From assembly GCF_048773025.1 (NCBI RefSeq), contig NC_133541.1:103393912-103457911 (forward strand): DNA of 64,000 nt, read 5' to 3'. The notes under the pieces are model-generated. The model did no database searches and was not told the origin of the DNA. It saw only the letters and a program-made list of their open reading frames with translations. The DNA comes from Camelus bactrianus (Eukaryota; Chordata; Mammalia; Artiodactyla; Camelidae). Below, one piece after another: positions 10,905 through 22,634 of the stretch. The translations under genes were made by a program, and so were the position numbers. The first letter of the stretch is position 1. Every line of letters begins with the position of its first letter.

Positions 10905-11199
10905 CCTTAGAAGGTAGATTATTAAGAAGAAAGAATGCAAAGAGAAGAAGGCAAATGAAGAATACAGATGCCTTCTTATGAAAGAAGGCAAATTATATTT
11001 CTGTGTCCCTGTAATATAAAAATTGCCTAAGCATATGTTTAATGAACTCTCTCAGTATTGAATGTTGGGACTACCAGCAGTGCTGGATCCAGAATTTCTG
11101 TATGAACAGGTGCTCAGGGGTTGGACTCTGGCTGGAAGAGGGCAGGACTTGGGCTTGAGTTGCATTTGTATTATAAACAGTTTTCACTTGCATCAAAGT
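10905..11199. other. Unique DNA with a small perfect hairpin
   Basis: An A/G-rich stretch at about 10910-10995 contains a perfect 9-bp inverted repeat (10969-10977 and 10982-10990) around a 4-base loop. Nothing else recognised. Confidence 0.5.
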
Positions 11200-11665
11200 A
11201 TGTTTGTGGAGGGCATACCTCCAAGCACATCCAGACTGACCCTCCTCTCTTCCCCCGGTGCCTGTGCCTCTGAGGCCGAGGATGACCCGTGTAGGTGGCA
11301 TTAAGCTCCCCGGCACTTCAGCTTTGTGTTGGCTTTGACAAGAGTGGGCGCTGACGGTGTACTGGAGGGAGGGAGATGAGTGCAATGGGGATGTTCCTGT
11401 GCTAGATCCCCTCTGGCAGAGCCCGTCAAGTCTGGCTTACTTCCTGACCAGTGTCACAAGTCTGAAGAGGCACACTCTCCACCCAACTCTCCCTCTCTCC
11501 CTGGGTTCTGTTACACATCCTCTTCTTGTCCCTTCAGGACTGGAAGTTGTGACTATCCTCGATGTTGCTGACCCTGAGGTACTGTACTGTGATTTGTGGC
11601 TTTCTTATCCTCTGTCAATCAGCCCTGTATCAGATCCCTCAAATTACCTCCTTGTGATTTTTTTT
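11200..11665 (+). repeat. Unassigned ancient interspersed repeat
   Basis: The stretch from 'ctccctgggttctgttaca' through 'cccttcaggactggaagttg', 'cgatgttgctgaccctgagg' and 'ccctcaaattacctccttgtg' follows a mammalian repeat consensus I remember in outline ('cttcaggcctaggggtggcaacagctcc...gttgctagccctgggg...tcaaattacc'). I cannot name it with certainty; its 3' end is LTR-like. A 131-codon frame that runs through it into the T run is not a gene. Confidence 0.4.
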
Positions 11666-11699
11666 TTTTTTTTTTTTTTGGTTTTGGTTTTGGTTTTTG
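11658..11699. repeat. T22 run plus (GGTTTT)n
   Basis: Twenty-two T (11658-11679) followed by three GGTTTT units. Confidence 0.95.
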
Positions 11700-11964
11700 C
11701 TACCTGCGCAGGGAGGATAAATGGAGAGGGGGAGTTGAATGGTGCAAGTTAGGTCCAAAGGTAGTTCAGATATTTCTCTGTCTTCTAGACACTCACTTCT
11801 TTGAGGGGAAAGTCAGGTATACAAATAAACATTTCCAAAAGATCCTGACAGGCTCCAAAGTTGGGGCTACACAGAGGGCCCAGCAGCCTGTAACTCTCTT
11901 GCATAAACTGTGATAATGATGATTTTTGCAACCCTGCAAACAGGGGTCAGACGCCTGCTGTCTC

Positions 11965-12535
11965 ACATGCAGCATTGCAACAGCTTCCCAATTGCTCTCT
12001 CTGCTGCCATGTGATAAAAACCACCCTTCTGTTTACATCATGCAGTGATGTTTCTCATTGGCCTTGAGATAAAATATGATGTCCTTGTCATGATAAATAC
12101 GGTGTTCTTCTACATTTTGCTCTTGTTTACGGCCCTGGCCTCACCTTGAACCCTCACTCGTATTTTTAGCAATTCAACAGTACTGAAAGGCTGGTGAAGT
12201 CCCAGGAATACTTTCTGCTGATCATCATCCATGTGTCTTTGCTTCTGCTGTTTCCTTTGCCTGGAATTGAGCTCCAGCCTGTCTGATGAATTTTTCCTCA
12301 TCCCATAATCGTAGCTCACAAAACATCTCCTTCAGGAGGACCTGTCTGAAAATGCCTTCCGCTACCCTCCTACCTCACCTAACACAGATGCCCTTTGACT
12401 GTGATCTGTAGCACCCAGTGTACTCACTGTTCTTTACATCTGATAGACTGAACTGTGCTTATCTAGTTAGGCATTCCTTACATTGCAAGTCAGTGAGTAC
12501 AAGCGCCAGCCAGGTACATTAAACAACGTCAGGGC
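11965..12535 (+). repeat. L2 LINE 3' region
   Basis: Plus-oriented L2: 'aacagcttcccaattgctctct', 'tgatgtttctcattggcctt', 'ttgagataaaatatgatgtcc', 'tcctttgcctggaattgagc', 'tctccttcaggaggacctgt', ending near 'ccagccaggtacattaaac'. Among the 22 L2 pieces called here, it is one of six in this orientation. Confidence 0.8.
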
Positions 12536-12544
12536 CTAGATCAT

Positions 12545-12648
12545 TAGTTTTAACTGAATCAACTGATTAATTGAATTATTCAGTGGACTACTTGTTATAG
12601 ATAATAGATGAGTTAACTAATTGACTAATTGAATTAACTAATTGAATC
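12545..12648. repeat. Imperfect AACTAATTGA/AATTGAATTA repeat
   Basis: The words aactaattga, gactaattgaa and aattgaattaac recur in overlapping form, densest at 12611-12648. It is a cryptic simple repeat between the L2 and the MIR that follows. Confidence 0.7.
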
Positions 12649-12854
12649 TGTTGCTTTCAACTGTCTAATCTCACCAAATACAAAGCAGTCTGAGTAGAGG
12701 GCAACATGTCAGGCACTAAAACGGAAAGCGTTCTCCAACAGCTCTGTTGTGAAGCAGGGAGTTTCACTTCTTTGATGTTCTTTCAGTCCATACTCAGCTT
12801 CTATTTCCTTTGTTGTGGAAATCCTGGCCCAGATACGAGTTATTCCATTGTGCA

Positions 12855-13035
12855 TGGCCCCAGGAGCCAGATTACCACGTGCAAATCGTGCCCCATCATT
12901 TACTAGCTGTGGACATTGTTTGGGCTACTGAACCTCTAAGTTTGTTTCTGTATCAATTAATTTGAAATTATATTAGTATCTACCTCATAAGTTTGCTCTG
13001 AGGATAATAGTGTGTAAATTGGTAGTGTGACAATT
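12855..13035 (+). repeat. MIR SINE
   Basis: 'catcatttactagctgtgga', 'ctgaacctctaagtttgtttc' and 'agtatctacctcataagtttgctctgaggataat' follow the MIR consensus in order. Confidence 0.8.
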
Positions 13036-13289
13036 TAAAACCCACGTGAAAGTAAATAATATAGGATTACTGACCCATATTATATCCCCAGATTATTTCT
13101 GTGGTGATTGAAGACCTAAGTATGAAAATCATACATTAGTATTTTTAGGAAGAAAATATGGGAAATAATCTTTATGACCTTTAGATAGAAAATAACTTTA
13201 AAATACATACAGGAAGCACAAACCATAATGTAAAGTTTTATAAATTTCAATGTTACAAAAAAAGTTTACTAAACAATTAGTTTTGAAAA

Positions 13290-14060
13290 GAGAGGAAGAA
13301 AGAAATCCAAAGACTGGGAGAAGATATTAACAATACAAATGACTAACAAAAGATATAGATGTCCAGGATAAAAACAACCCCAACATATTGATAGGAAAAA
13401 ATGTGATAGCCTGATGACAAGAAGGACAAATGTAAGAACAGAAGTGTAGAGGAGGAAAAACCTTGGCTACCTAATAAACATGAGAAAATGTACTCCACTT
13501 CACCAGTAATAAGTGAAATGACATTTAAATACAGTTAAATTCTGTTGTATACGCATCAGATTTGCAAACATGTCAAAGTTTGATAATGTCAATTTAGAGC
13601 AAAAGAAACCTTTATCCATTAGTATGCCTATTGTGGAAACAATTTGGCAATACTAGAAAAGTTGAAGGAGTGAAACATTTGGCAATACCTAGAATGGTTG
13701 AAAATATACATTGCCCACATGGCTATTCAGTTCTTAGGTATAGGTTCTAAAGAAAGTCCTGCAGATTTACACATGGGCACTTGTGCAGTATATAGATAAC
13801 ATGAAGGGAGAGATGCTGTGTGTAGTAGTGTAGATAAAAGCCTTAACAGGGAAAAAGTAGTTAAATAAACTGTGGTGTTTTCTTAAAATTGATTAGATAA
13901 ATGTGATGTTTTATTAAAATCGAATAACGCACACTAGTGAAACTGAAGGAACTAGATTATCAAAATGGGTGAATATCATAGTATATGTCAGTGAAAAATT
14001 TTTTGAAGAAATATAATGCCATATGTGGAAGTTAAAATATACTAAATACTGCTTTATATT
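13290..14060 (+). repeat. Old L1 ORF2/3' fragment
   Basis: 'gaaatccaaagactgggagaagatatt', 'aacatgagaaaatgtactccacttcaccagtaataag', 'catgtcaaagtttgataatgtc' and 'gaaacaatttggcaatactag' match the end of L1 ORF2 in plus orientation, strongly diverged and full of stops. A 35-bp tandem duplication lies inside it (13642-13702). Confidence 0.75.
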
Positions 14061-14219
14061 TTGGGGAATAAGTACATATAAAAGTGTTAAAAATGATGGA
14101 GATATTAAGCATTAAATTCTGTGACAAAGAGTTGAAGAAAGGGACTTCATTCATGGAGTTTTCAGCAGATCTTAATTCTGTTGTCAGTAGATTTTTTTCT
14201 TGAAGTGGATGTGAATACT

Positions 14220-14330
14220 ATCTTATCGTTTAAAATAGATGTAATGACTTAAGGATTTTAGTGAGAATTAATTGCATTGTACATGTAAAACAGTTTAGCA
14301 CTGTGTTAGACACATGTGGAATAGACATTA
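14220..14330 (+). repeat. MIR SINE 3' fragment
   Basis: 'gtgagaattaattgcattgtacatgtaaaacagtttagcactgtgttagacac' parallels the MIR 3' part (gaggattaaatgagttaatacatgtaaag). Confidence 0.6.
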
Positions 14331-14429
14331 AGTTCCAGACTCCTCCTCTTTCCTGTTACAGGGAGGACTCTGTCTGCTGCAGTTTTTCTCTCTGTTTTTA
14401 TAAGTGGGAAGCACAGGGACAAATACATG

Positions 14430-14560
14430 GGCTCTAACATGTAGCCTGGATTAAAGGTTTTGATGTCAGTCAAACTTGACCTGTCACCTAGCTTCAGCTG
14501 CTTAACTTTTAGCCTTGATTTTTCTCCACCTGAACAAGGAGAGGAATTGTGTTTATACTG
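14430..14560 (+). repeat. MIR-like fragment (weak)
   Basis: 'tgatgtcagtcaaacttgacctgtcacctagc' and 'cttaacttttagccttgatttttctcc' resemble a MIR in plus orientation, but the match is weak. Confidence 0.35.
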
Positions 14561-14734
14561 AAAATTATTTTATGTTGATTTAACCCAGATAAACAGTATA
14601 GACACTGGCCCAAATTAAGAATTTATCAATCTGTTACTGTTACCAACGGGCAGAGATCACATTGCTGGTTAATGACACAGTTAAGTCTGCTAAGACTAGG
14701 AGCTATCATTTATGAGTGGTCACTATAAATGCAC

Positions 14735-14905
14735 CATGTGAAATAACACTTTTTATATATTATCTCATTTAATGCTAAAACTTAGGAGTTAGTGTCATTA
14801 TCCAGTTTACAGATACCAAAATGGAAACATAGGGCCTGTACCCAGAAATTAAGTGGAAGAATCAGAATACAGATTCATCTGGTTAACTTCACAGTGTTTT
14901 AATCA
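14735..14905 (-). repeat. MIR SINE
   Basis: 'tatctcatttaatgctaaaac', 'tgtcattatccagtttacagat' and 'ttaagtggaagaatcagaatac' are MIR read in reverse. Confidence 0.75.
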
Positions 14906-16540
14906 GTTCCTCTCCCGTCTGCTAGTTCTATGCTCTTTCTTGGATGCCATCCTGCTCCCTTGCAAATATATGTTAATGGTGGGGAATGAAATGTTGGCTC
15001 TATTAACTGATCAGTGATGTCATTTCTTTGTGAGGGAAGTAGTGCTTTTATTTCCTTCCTCCTTCTATGAGTCAATGCTCTTTTTGCCCCAAATGAGTAC
15101 TACCTGTAGACATGATTACTAAGGCAGTCTTTATCCACTGGTTTGAGTCAACCAGTTAATTCCAGCGGTCTTCTTACATAGTGGTCTGTTTGGAACAAAA
15201 AATCTGATGAAGTCCTTTCAAAAAGTACAAGTTATTTGAACAATTAAATCTGTTGTACATAATCTAACTGGCAATTTGTTTCCCTTTAAATGTTTTCTTT
15301 TTTATAAAATACTTTTTGAGGTTTGTATATATACCTCAGTAATGAAAAAAAAATCAATGAAATCAGTTGCTTGGCATTGTGCCAGTAAATGACCAGCTGA
15401 GTTTTTAAACTTTCCACCAGAGGTTGTTCCATATAGACTATATATTTATTTTATGAAAAGTTTGAAAAACAGACACAGTATTGCAGGAGAGATGTATATG
15501 TTTGTGTATTGGAAGGAGGGTATACGGTGACTGCCCTCATCCAGAATTGCTACAGTCAGCATTTGCAAAGTTGTATTTCATCAGAGTTTGCAGAGATAGT
15601 TGAAGCTACTGTCTTGAAGGCAGGCAGACTATCAATCTCCCCATCATCCGAGATCACACCGGTTTTAAATCAGAAAAAATAAAACCATTTTATATTTGCT
15701 TGCTTAGATCCACTTTGCAATTCTGTAGATCACAGTTAAATAATGCCGTGAATATTAATAGAAGAAGACTATACATATTAATCATCTCTTTCACTTTTAT
15801 ATTCAAGGTACAGTGGACTAGTATTCAGTCCATAATTACTGTGAACTTAGCTCAGGGTGACTAGTTATGTCCAAGTGGTGCTGGCCTTTAGCTATGTGTA
15901 ATGTTTTCAGTCAGCTAGGCTTCAACCAGAGTATTTTCCCCCCTGCGTGTTCAAAGATATGTCTTGTGACAACATTGTTTTGATTTTTTTTCCACTTTAT
16001 GCTGAAATTCACCATGTTGTTGTAGTCATCAGTACCGATTTTCTAGTTGCAGTCATTCTCCATTGATGCATGCCAACAGCATGAGAACCGTTCTGCCAGC
16101 ACAGAAATCCTACCGCATCCCTGCACCACGTGGAGGTTTAAACATTTCATGATATGATACATTGCTGTGCATCTTGCTTATCTCTTACATTTGTACTGTC
16201 GTAGTCTCTGAATAATGTTTTTACTCTGTGCACAGATATACATCTTCGAGAATATGTATTTTTAATGGTGTTCTTCTGTAGAAGCATGTTAGCTACACAT
16301 AGTGGTCTCAGTGAATTTATGAATTAAGAGCACAGTAGACTGTGGGTGATGTAGAATTCACGAGCTCTTTGTTGAGCTTTAATTTGAATGAAGCTGACTA
16401 CACAGCCTCATCAATTCTCAAAGTCCCATCACTGGCTTTCTTATGAACGAGTCTTAACAACGTGTTTGTTACTGTTGCTGTTTGTTGTACTCAATAATGA
16501 GAGTTTTTCCAGAGGGATACCATATGGATGATTTATTCAA
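14906..16540. other. Repeat-poor unique DNA
   Basis: About 1.6 kb with no interspersed repeat or gene that I recognise and only short frames. It could hold conserved non-coding sequence, but nothing in the bases alone shows this. Confidence 0.5.
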
Positions 16541-16544
16541 TAAC

Positions 16545-16675
16545 CTGTTGTGTCTCAGACTATTGGTTGAGCAATGAAAATACAACAACAAATATGATAA
16601 AGTCCTTGCAGTTGTGAAACTTACATGTTTGTAGGGGAAAAAAAGACATCTGACAAGTAATGATTATTTTTCCTG
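16545..16675 (-). repeat. L2 3' fragment
   Basis: 'ggttgagcaatgaaaatacaacaaca' then 'aagtccttgcagttgtgaaacttacatgtttgtagggg' follow the reverse of the L2 3' end. Confidence 0.6.
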
Positions 16676-16869
16676 AGCAGTGAGCCCACTGGTTTCCAAA
16701 TAACAAAAGTTGCCTTTAATCATATTAACATGGAGTTTCTTTTCAGTGTATCTAAAAAGAGATGATAAGCTAATTGGTAGCGTGCTGAAGTCATAACTGA
16801 GAAGGACTGGACCATTTGTTGTCCATGGTCCTGAGTGCATCCTCTAGCTACACAATAAATGGGACTATT

Positions 16870-16985
16870 TGACCGCTGGACTAAATTTAATAAAAATTTT
16901 CTGAGCAATTAATTGGATGCCAGAAATGTGAAAGCAAGCATGCTATAGTCACGACCTTCAAAAATTCAGTTTTGGTGAGAAAACT
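16870..16985 (-). repeat. L2 3' fragment (weak)
   Basis: 'tctgagcaattaattggatgccagaaatgtg' and 'cacgaccttcaaaaattcagtttt' fit the reverse of the L2 3' end over about 110 bases. Confidence 0.45.
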
Positions 16986-18429
16986 GCCCTAGATCATTAC
17001 TGTGTTAGTTTTCAAACTAATTTTTTTAAGACCTGACTTACATATATGCAGCTCGACAAGCTCTAATGATAGAATTAACCTAGCTATTGATTGTAGACAA
17101 GAACCGTACTGGTTGAGTTTCTTCACCTGATATTTTTGCTACAAGTGAAAAGGGATAAATGAATAAATGACTTAATGATAGATAAGCTTATTTCTTAACT
17201 GTTTAAATGCAGTGGTATTGAATACCTGTGCTACTTCAGGATTTTATGGGTAGATAGGCTACAACTTCATAGGAATGTGAATTTTGTTTATTGTCATGGA
17301 ATCAAGTATTAAATATGTTAGGAGTCTGGATGCTAATATGATTTGAAAGTGACACTTTATAAGTTAACTTTTAAAATACCATTTTCAATGCAGTCATTAT
17401 TTTATATGTGACACATTACAAGAGATATTAGGATAGTCAGAGCTTTTGTAATGAACACATAAAATGATATAAGATGGGTAATAAGGTAGAAATAATGAAC
17501 ACATATGCAGGCCTAGGATAAAATTTTCACATTGGAGGATATTTTCAAAAGTCCCTAGCTTCACAAAACCTGGATATGACTGTTGAAATATTAATAGTGA
17601 CAGTTATAATATTTCCTTAAAAAGAGACAATTTACACATCTATATCAGAGGTCAATTTCTTGATTATTTACAGATTTCTGATAGAAGATGAATATTGATG
17701 AAACATTTAAGCAAATATTGATGAAAAACAAAGTTACAGCATGCTTCCCTTTTGTTAGCATGATATGAGCAGTGTGTGAATGACTGTTGAATGGCAGACT
17801 AGAGTTTTAATACAGGAAATTGAAGGGGGTATTGCTATTCATGGTGTTGGTAGTGATTATATGGCAACAAAAGCATCTCAGAGAATATTAATATTCTTGA
17901 CTGTGACATCCTCACAGCGGAAACTTCACAGTTCAACAAACCCAGTGGTTATCGTCCTCCTAGTTACTAATCTAAATGAACAGAAATGAGTTTGAGCATC
18001 TTCACTAGGAAGGACATGCATTGTACCTTTCTGTTTCTTTATGGGAGGAAGAAAAGACTGGGGCAGCATATTTCTCATCATTCCTGTCCTCTTTTCCATG
18101 GGAGATAAAATCGATTCCTCTTTCCGTTCATGCTTCATGTATAAATTCCTCTCAATCTTTGGACTGGAAGAAAAGAGAGTTTGAACCAGTAGTGTTTTCT
18201 TGAAATATATTTGGTAGGATTCTATTCCCCAGGTTCTTCTTAAGTGCCTTCCACAACCCAAATCACTAACATTGTGCTCATAAAAGTTCACTTACCAAGG
18301 ATATAAGTATTTTAAAAATATGTTTACTATGTAAATTAGAAACCATAAAAATGTTCAGTGTTGATTTGCAACAGTACAGACAATGTGGTTTAAAACATAT
18401 GGCATAATATACGTGAAAAGTTTCTCAAT
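16986..18429. other. Repeat-poor unique DNA
   Basis: About 1.4 kb with no repeat recognised. A minus-strand frame of 121 codons (17926-18291) overlaps plus-strand frames of similar size, resembles no family known to me and is treated as chance. Confidence 0.5.
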
Positions 18430-18615
18430 TTGTTTTTCTACTTTTTGTATAATGATAGTTTTTAATTTTGTTAAGCATCTTGAAGACCATTTTAATGACT
18501 CCAGAATATTCTGTTATATGTATGTAGCATAATTTATCTAACCAATATCCTATTCCTGGGCACTTGGATATTTTCCAGTACTTTGTTACCATAAATTATC
18601 CTGCAGTGAAACAAA
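18430..18615 (-). repeat. Old L1/HAL1-type fragment
   Basis: 'aatttatctaaccaatatcctattcctgggcacttggatattttccagtactttg' followed by 'aaattatcctgcagtgaa' is the reverse of the ORF2-end motif seen in old L1 and HAL1 elements. Confidence 0.55.
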
Positions 18616-18804
18616 GTGGATTATCAAGTATACATTTTCATTCCTTCTCTGAGTCTTTTTTTTTATTCTCTGATGTCAGAACTTTAATACACAACAGTAT
18701 GGAAGGATAAGATGCCTAGGTCTTCGTAAAATAGAGTTAAAACTTAGACTTCTTTCGTTCATTTATCCATGTTTAGCTACATTTCTTCTAATAAAAATGT
18801 TTAT

Positions 18805-18945
18805 TCTTGTATCCATTCATTCATTCAACTAGTTATTTATTGCTTATGATATTATAGCCATTCTTTTAAGCATTTGGAACATACCAGTGAAGAAAAAATA
18901 TAAAAGTTCTTGCTGTCACGGAGGTGTTTTCAGAGACTCTGGCCT
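18805..18945 (-). repeat. L2 3' fragment
   Basis: 'ccattcattcattcaactagttatttattgc', 'gcatttggaacataccagtgaag', 'gttcttgctgtcacggagg' fit the reverse of the L2 3' end. Confidence 0.6.
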
Positions 18946-19624
18946 TATAAAATTTCCTGATTAGTAAACATGGCATGTCACTTCTGAACATACCCTAGGT
19001 CATATCTCATATTTGTGTCAGGAGATGGTGTAATTCTGTCGCATTATGTTCTCATAAGAAGCAAGAAGATGAGGACATCTTCTTTGGCAGGTCACCAACA
19101 ACTTGGAAGGGGAGAATAGCAATTTAAGGATTCTGCATATTTCATGTTTTAAAATTACTCCCTACTCAGGATTGTAACTAGATATAGTCCTCATATTCTC
19201 TATCCAGGGTGCCAATGGGAATTTGCCTTCAAATGTAAAAAAATTTGGGTCTTTACATTTTACATTGAGCCCAATGTTTGTATAAATGGATTTTGTCCTG
19301 GAATAGCCATATAATACAAATTTAGATTTCAAATCCAAAGGAAAACAATCATCTGTAATGATGAATCCTATTTTTCAGTGCTAGTTCCTAACTATAAAAT
19401 CAATATTGTTGCATTTGATCCCTTAAATTTTTTCCACAATCCTAAACATGAAGAAATCTTTCAGTGACTGAGTAATGTTTTGCAGATACTCTTTTAGATT
19501 CATTAGATGCCATTTTAAAGCCTAAGTGCCCTAATATTTATTTCATGGAGTCAATACAAAAATCAGAAACTGTTGTTTCAGGAATAGCAACGTGTTAATT
19601 ATAATAGAGAGCGAATATAATCTA
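18946..19624. other. Unique AT-rich DNA
   Basis: Nothing recognised. Confidence 0.5.
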
Positions 19625-19815
19625 TAGATATTTATTTGACACCTAAGTACTAGGCAACTGGAAAAATACACAGAAATATTGGTTCTTGTCTTCAAAAAAA
19701 TTCACAATGAATTGGCAAGGTATATTATAATCATGTAAGAATTAAAAATATAAAGAATAGATCATCTAACAGTTTTAGAAAATATTGAAAGATATGTGAT
19801 AAGTACACACTCACT
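19625..19815 (-). repeat. L2 3' fragment
   Basis: 'tatttatttgacacctaagtactaggcaactgg', 'ttggttcttgtcttcaaaaaa' and 'gatatgtgataagtacacac' fit the reverse of the L2 3' end. Confidence 0.55.
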
Positions 19816-19849
19816 ATAGTAAGTGGTTTATACAGAGTACTCACCAACA

Positions 19850-20340
19850 ATTTTTCATTGGCTAAGAAGATAAATCATATTCAAATCTGTTCACAGACCA
19901 AGGAAATCCAGAGCTGTATCCATCTTCAAGTATGGATGGACCTGCATGCACAGTCAGTGTCTTCAGGGACCTGTGTCTCTCCATTTTGGGCTCAATGTGT
20001 CCCCATTTTTAAACTCAACCTCAGACAAACTCTTTCCACATGGTGGTAAACAGCTACCAGTAACTTATGGCTTATATTCTACCACATGTATGGCAATGAT
20101 AAATCCAGAAAAAAGATAGCTCCTTTTCCCCAATAGTTTTAGCAGAAGTCATGGAATTGCATTCTGCCCCTCTTGGGTGGTATATTTAACCTTGATCCAA
20201 TTAATAGGAATGATTTGCCTGGTTTGGATCAAAGTCAGTCATTATAACTTAAAGGTTAATCACTTTAATGTAAACCACAGTTGGATGCTGAGAGGGGGGT
20301 GTTCACTATGGAATAAATTACTCTTAATAACAGGAAAGAG
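19850..20340 (+). repeat. Family F repeat, copy 1
   Basis: 'ctttccacatggtggtaaaca', 'tccttttccccaatagttttagcagaagtc' and 'gatccaattaataggaatgatttgcc' correspond to the middle and 3' parts of the repeat seen more completely at 22635-23140. It is an ancient mammalian interspersed repeat whose name I do not recall. Confidence 0.45.
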
Positions 20341-20344
20341 AGAA

Positions 20345-20550
20345 TGGATTTTGAGCCTTCTACTATATATTAACTCATTTTATCCTTGCAACCACCCTCT
20401 GAGATAATAATTATTTTTCTCTACTTAGAGATAAACTGATAGTCGAAGATGGCAAATCCCTTTCACAAAGCCTTAACACCAATAGGTTGTGAATAAGATT
20501 CAAATTGTTTGATTTTATAGTCTATGCCTTAAATGCTGTATGACATTGCT
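20345..20550 (-). repeat. MIR SINE
   Basis: 'ttaactcattttatccttgcaaccaccctctgagataataatt' and the following decayed core are MIR in reverse. Confidence 0.75.
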
Positions 20551-20559
20551 CCCATTACA

Positions 20560-21485
20560 TTTATTTTTACTTATTTTTAAAATAGATCATGTGTTTTTTT
20601 TTTTAGCACGGTACTAGGTTCACGGCAAAATTGAGAAGAAGGCATAGAGATTTTACATATACCCCCCACTTTACATATGTATAGCCTCTCCCATTATCAG
20701 TATCCTCCAATAGAGTGGTTGACTTGTTAAAATTGATGAACCTACATTGACACTTTACTATCACCGAAAGGCCATTATTTACATTAGGATTCATTCTGGT
20801 GCTGTGCCTTCAGTGGGTTTTAACAGGTACATAATGACATGTGTCCACCATGATAGCATCATACCAAGTAGTTTCTTTGCCCTAAAAATCCTGGGCTCCT
20901 CATATTCATCCCTCCTTCCCTCCTAAACCTTGGGAACCAACGACCTTTGTACTGCCTCCATAGTTTTGTCTTTTTCAGAATGTCATATTGTTGGAATCAT
21001 ACACTATATACCTTTTTCAGATTGGCTTTTTTCATTCAGTAATATGCGCTGAAGCTTCCTCCATGTCTTTTTAGGGTTCGATAGCTTGTTTCTTTTTAGT
21101 ACTAAATAAGTTCCATTGTCTGTCTGTATCATAGTTTATTCATTCATCTGCTGAAGGACATCTTGGTTGCTTACAAGTTTTGGCAGTTGTGAATAAAGCT
21201 GCTATAACCATCCGTGTGCAGGTTTTTGTGTGGACATAAGTTTTCACCTCCTTTGGGTAAATACCAAGGAGTGTGATTGCTAAATCACATGGTAAGAGTA
21301 TGTTTAGTTTTGAAACTGTCAAACCATCTTACAAAGGGAATGTACCATTTTGCATCCCCACCAGCCATGAAGGAGAGTTTCTGTAGCTCTCCATCTTTGC
21401 CAGCATTTAGTGTTGTTAGCGTTTTGGAATTGGCCATTCTAACGTGTGTAGTGGCATCTTGTTGTTCTTCTGTGTTTCATATCAG
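20560..21485 (-). repeat. Old L1 3' end, about 0.9 kb
   Basis: Reverse-oriented L1: a T run at 20594-20604, 3' UTR wording ('cacggcaaaattgagaagaag', 'gtagcctctcccattatcag'), then the end of ORF2 ('ttcattcagtaatatgcgctgaagc', 'aggacatcttggttgcttac', 'gctgctataaccatccgtgtgcagg', 'tttgggtaaataccaaggagtg', 'cattttgcatccccaccagc'). It is of an older mammalian L1 type than the 4 kb and 58 kb copies. Confidence 0.85.
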
Positions 21486-21924
21486 TAACTGGTGAACAGA
21501 AGTGGAACCAAATATTCCAGATCTCCTCTTCAGCCTCAACTTTTCTGCACAGGTTCAGGTCAGAGCACCTTTCCCTTCTAGTCCTTCGTTCTGCTCATTC
21601 TGTCCTCCTTGAGAGCTTTGCTGATTCTGTTCAGAATTTTGTCGTCCTTCGGTAAAATCCAAGGCAGTAGTGTTCCAGTATTAAGCAGCTGATCATATTC
21701 TTGTTTTTGGCCTCAAAGTTAGCTCCTTGACTATGAATATCCTGAGTTTTTTTTTCTTATTTGCTTTGTTTGACTCTACACTCCTAATGCCTAGGATATT
21801 TGGTAAGCATTCCTCACTATGCTTAGAAAAAAACAAAATTAAAACATTTCTGTTTCCATGAGAGTAAAAGTTATATTTCAAACCTGTGTGTATCACATAT
21901 AGATAGGCCTGATATAAGTGTCAG
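21486..21924. other. Unique DNA
   Basis: Nothing recognised; the left half is C/T-rich. Confidence 0.5.
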
Positions 21925-22115
21925 ATCTGCCTTTTGGTTCGATATGTCCTTGGTCAAGTGGCTAAAGCTCTTTGGGGCCTTAATTCTCTTATCTGTAAAA
22001 GGGAGGCAGATGTATGTACTTTTGAGGGCTATTTAGGAGAAGTTGAAATGCTGTGTACAGAGTCAAAGCAGGCTTTATGGCACATAGGAAATGTGCAATA
22101 AATGGTGGCCATTAT
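21925..22115 (+). repeat. MIR SINE
   Basis: 'tccttggtcaagtggctaaagctctttggggccttaattctcttatctgtaaaagggagg' and the '3' caataaatg' end follow the MIR consensus in order. Confidence 0.8.
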
Positions 22116-22634
22116 TGGTACAGATTATCCCATGGCCCATGGAACAGTGCTGGAAAAGTATTGATACGTATTTCAGGAAAGCTCCAGTAGAACTGGTTAT
22201 TTAGCACTGCAGATACATATGCATGCAACACTGCAGACTCACCTGTTTGTGTCTTACTGCTGAAGTCAGCCGAATTTCCCCACAATTCAGTCAGTCTGTA
22301 TCTATAACATAAACTGATTTGATAAGGGTAGAATGCTGAATACATTTTATGAATAAATTTCTGTCTTCCAGTTCCCCTATTTTAAAAAAACTTTTCTCGA
22401 CTCAGAAACTTTATATTTTAAAATTTATTGCTTTGCATAGACCACTCATAATTCTCACTGTTACATTAAGGAAAACTGCATTTGTTCCACAAATCAGCTT
22501 TCACCATGACTGTCATTCCTTCTCAAAAACACTTCTCCATCGTGTATTAACAAAAGACAATTTAAAAAGTTGCTGAACTACTACGGCAAATGATGTTACC
22601 ACAATTGTATTCAGCTATTACATTAGTTGGGAGA
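22116..22634. other. Unique DNA
   Basis: Nothing recognised. Confidence 0.5.

Noticed and set aside
11357-11752. 131-codon plus-strand frame
   Set aside because: Runs through an interspersed repeat and the T22 and GGTTTT simple repeats, giving runs of Phe, Leu and Val; composition by-product.
17926-18291. 121-codon minus-strand frame
   Set aside because: Not recognisable, overlaps plus-strand frames of similar size, AT-rich unique DNA with no other coding sign.
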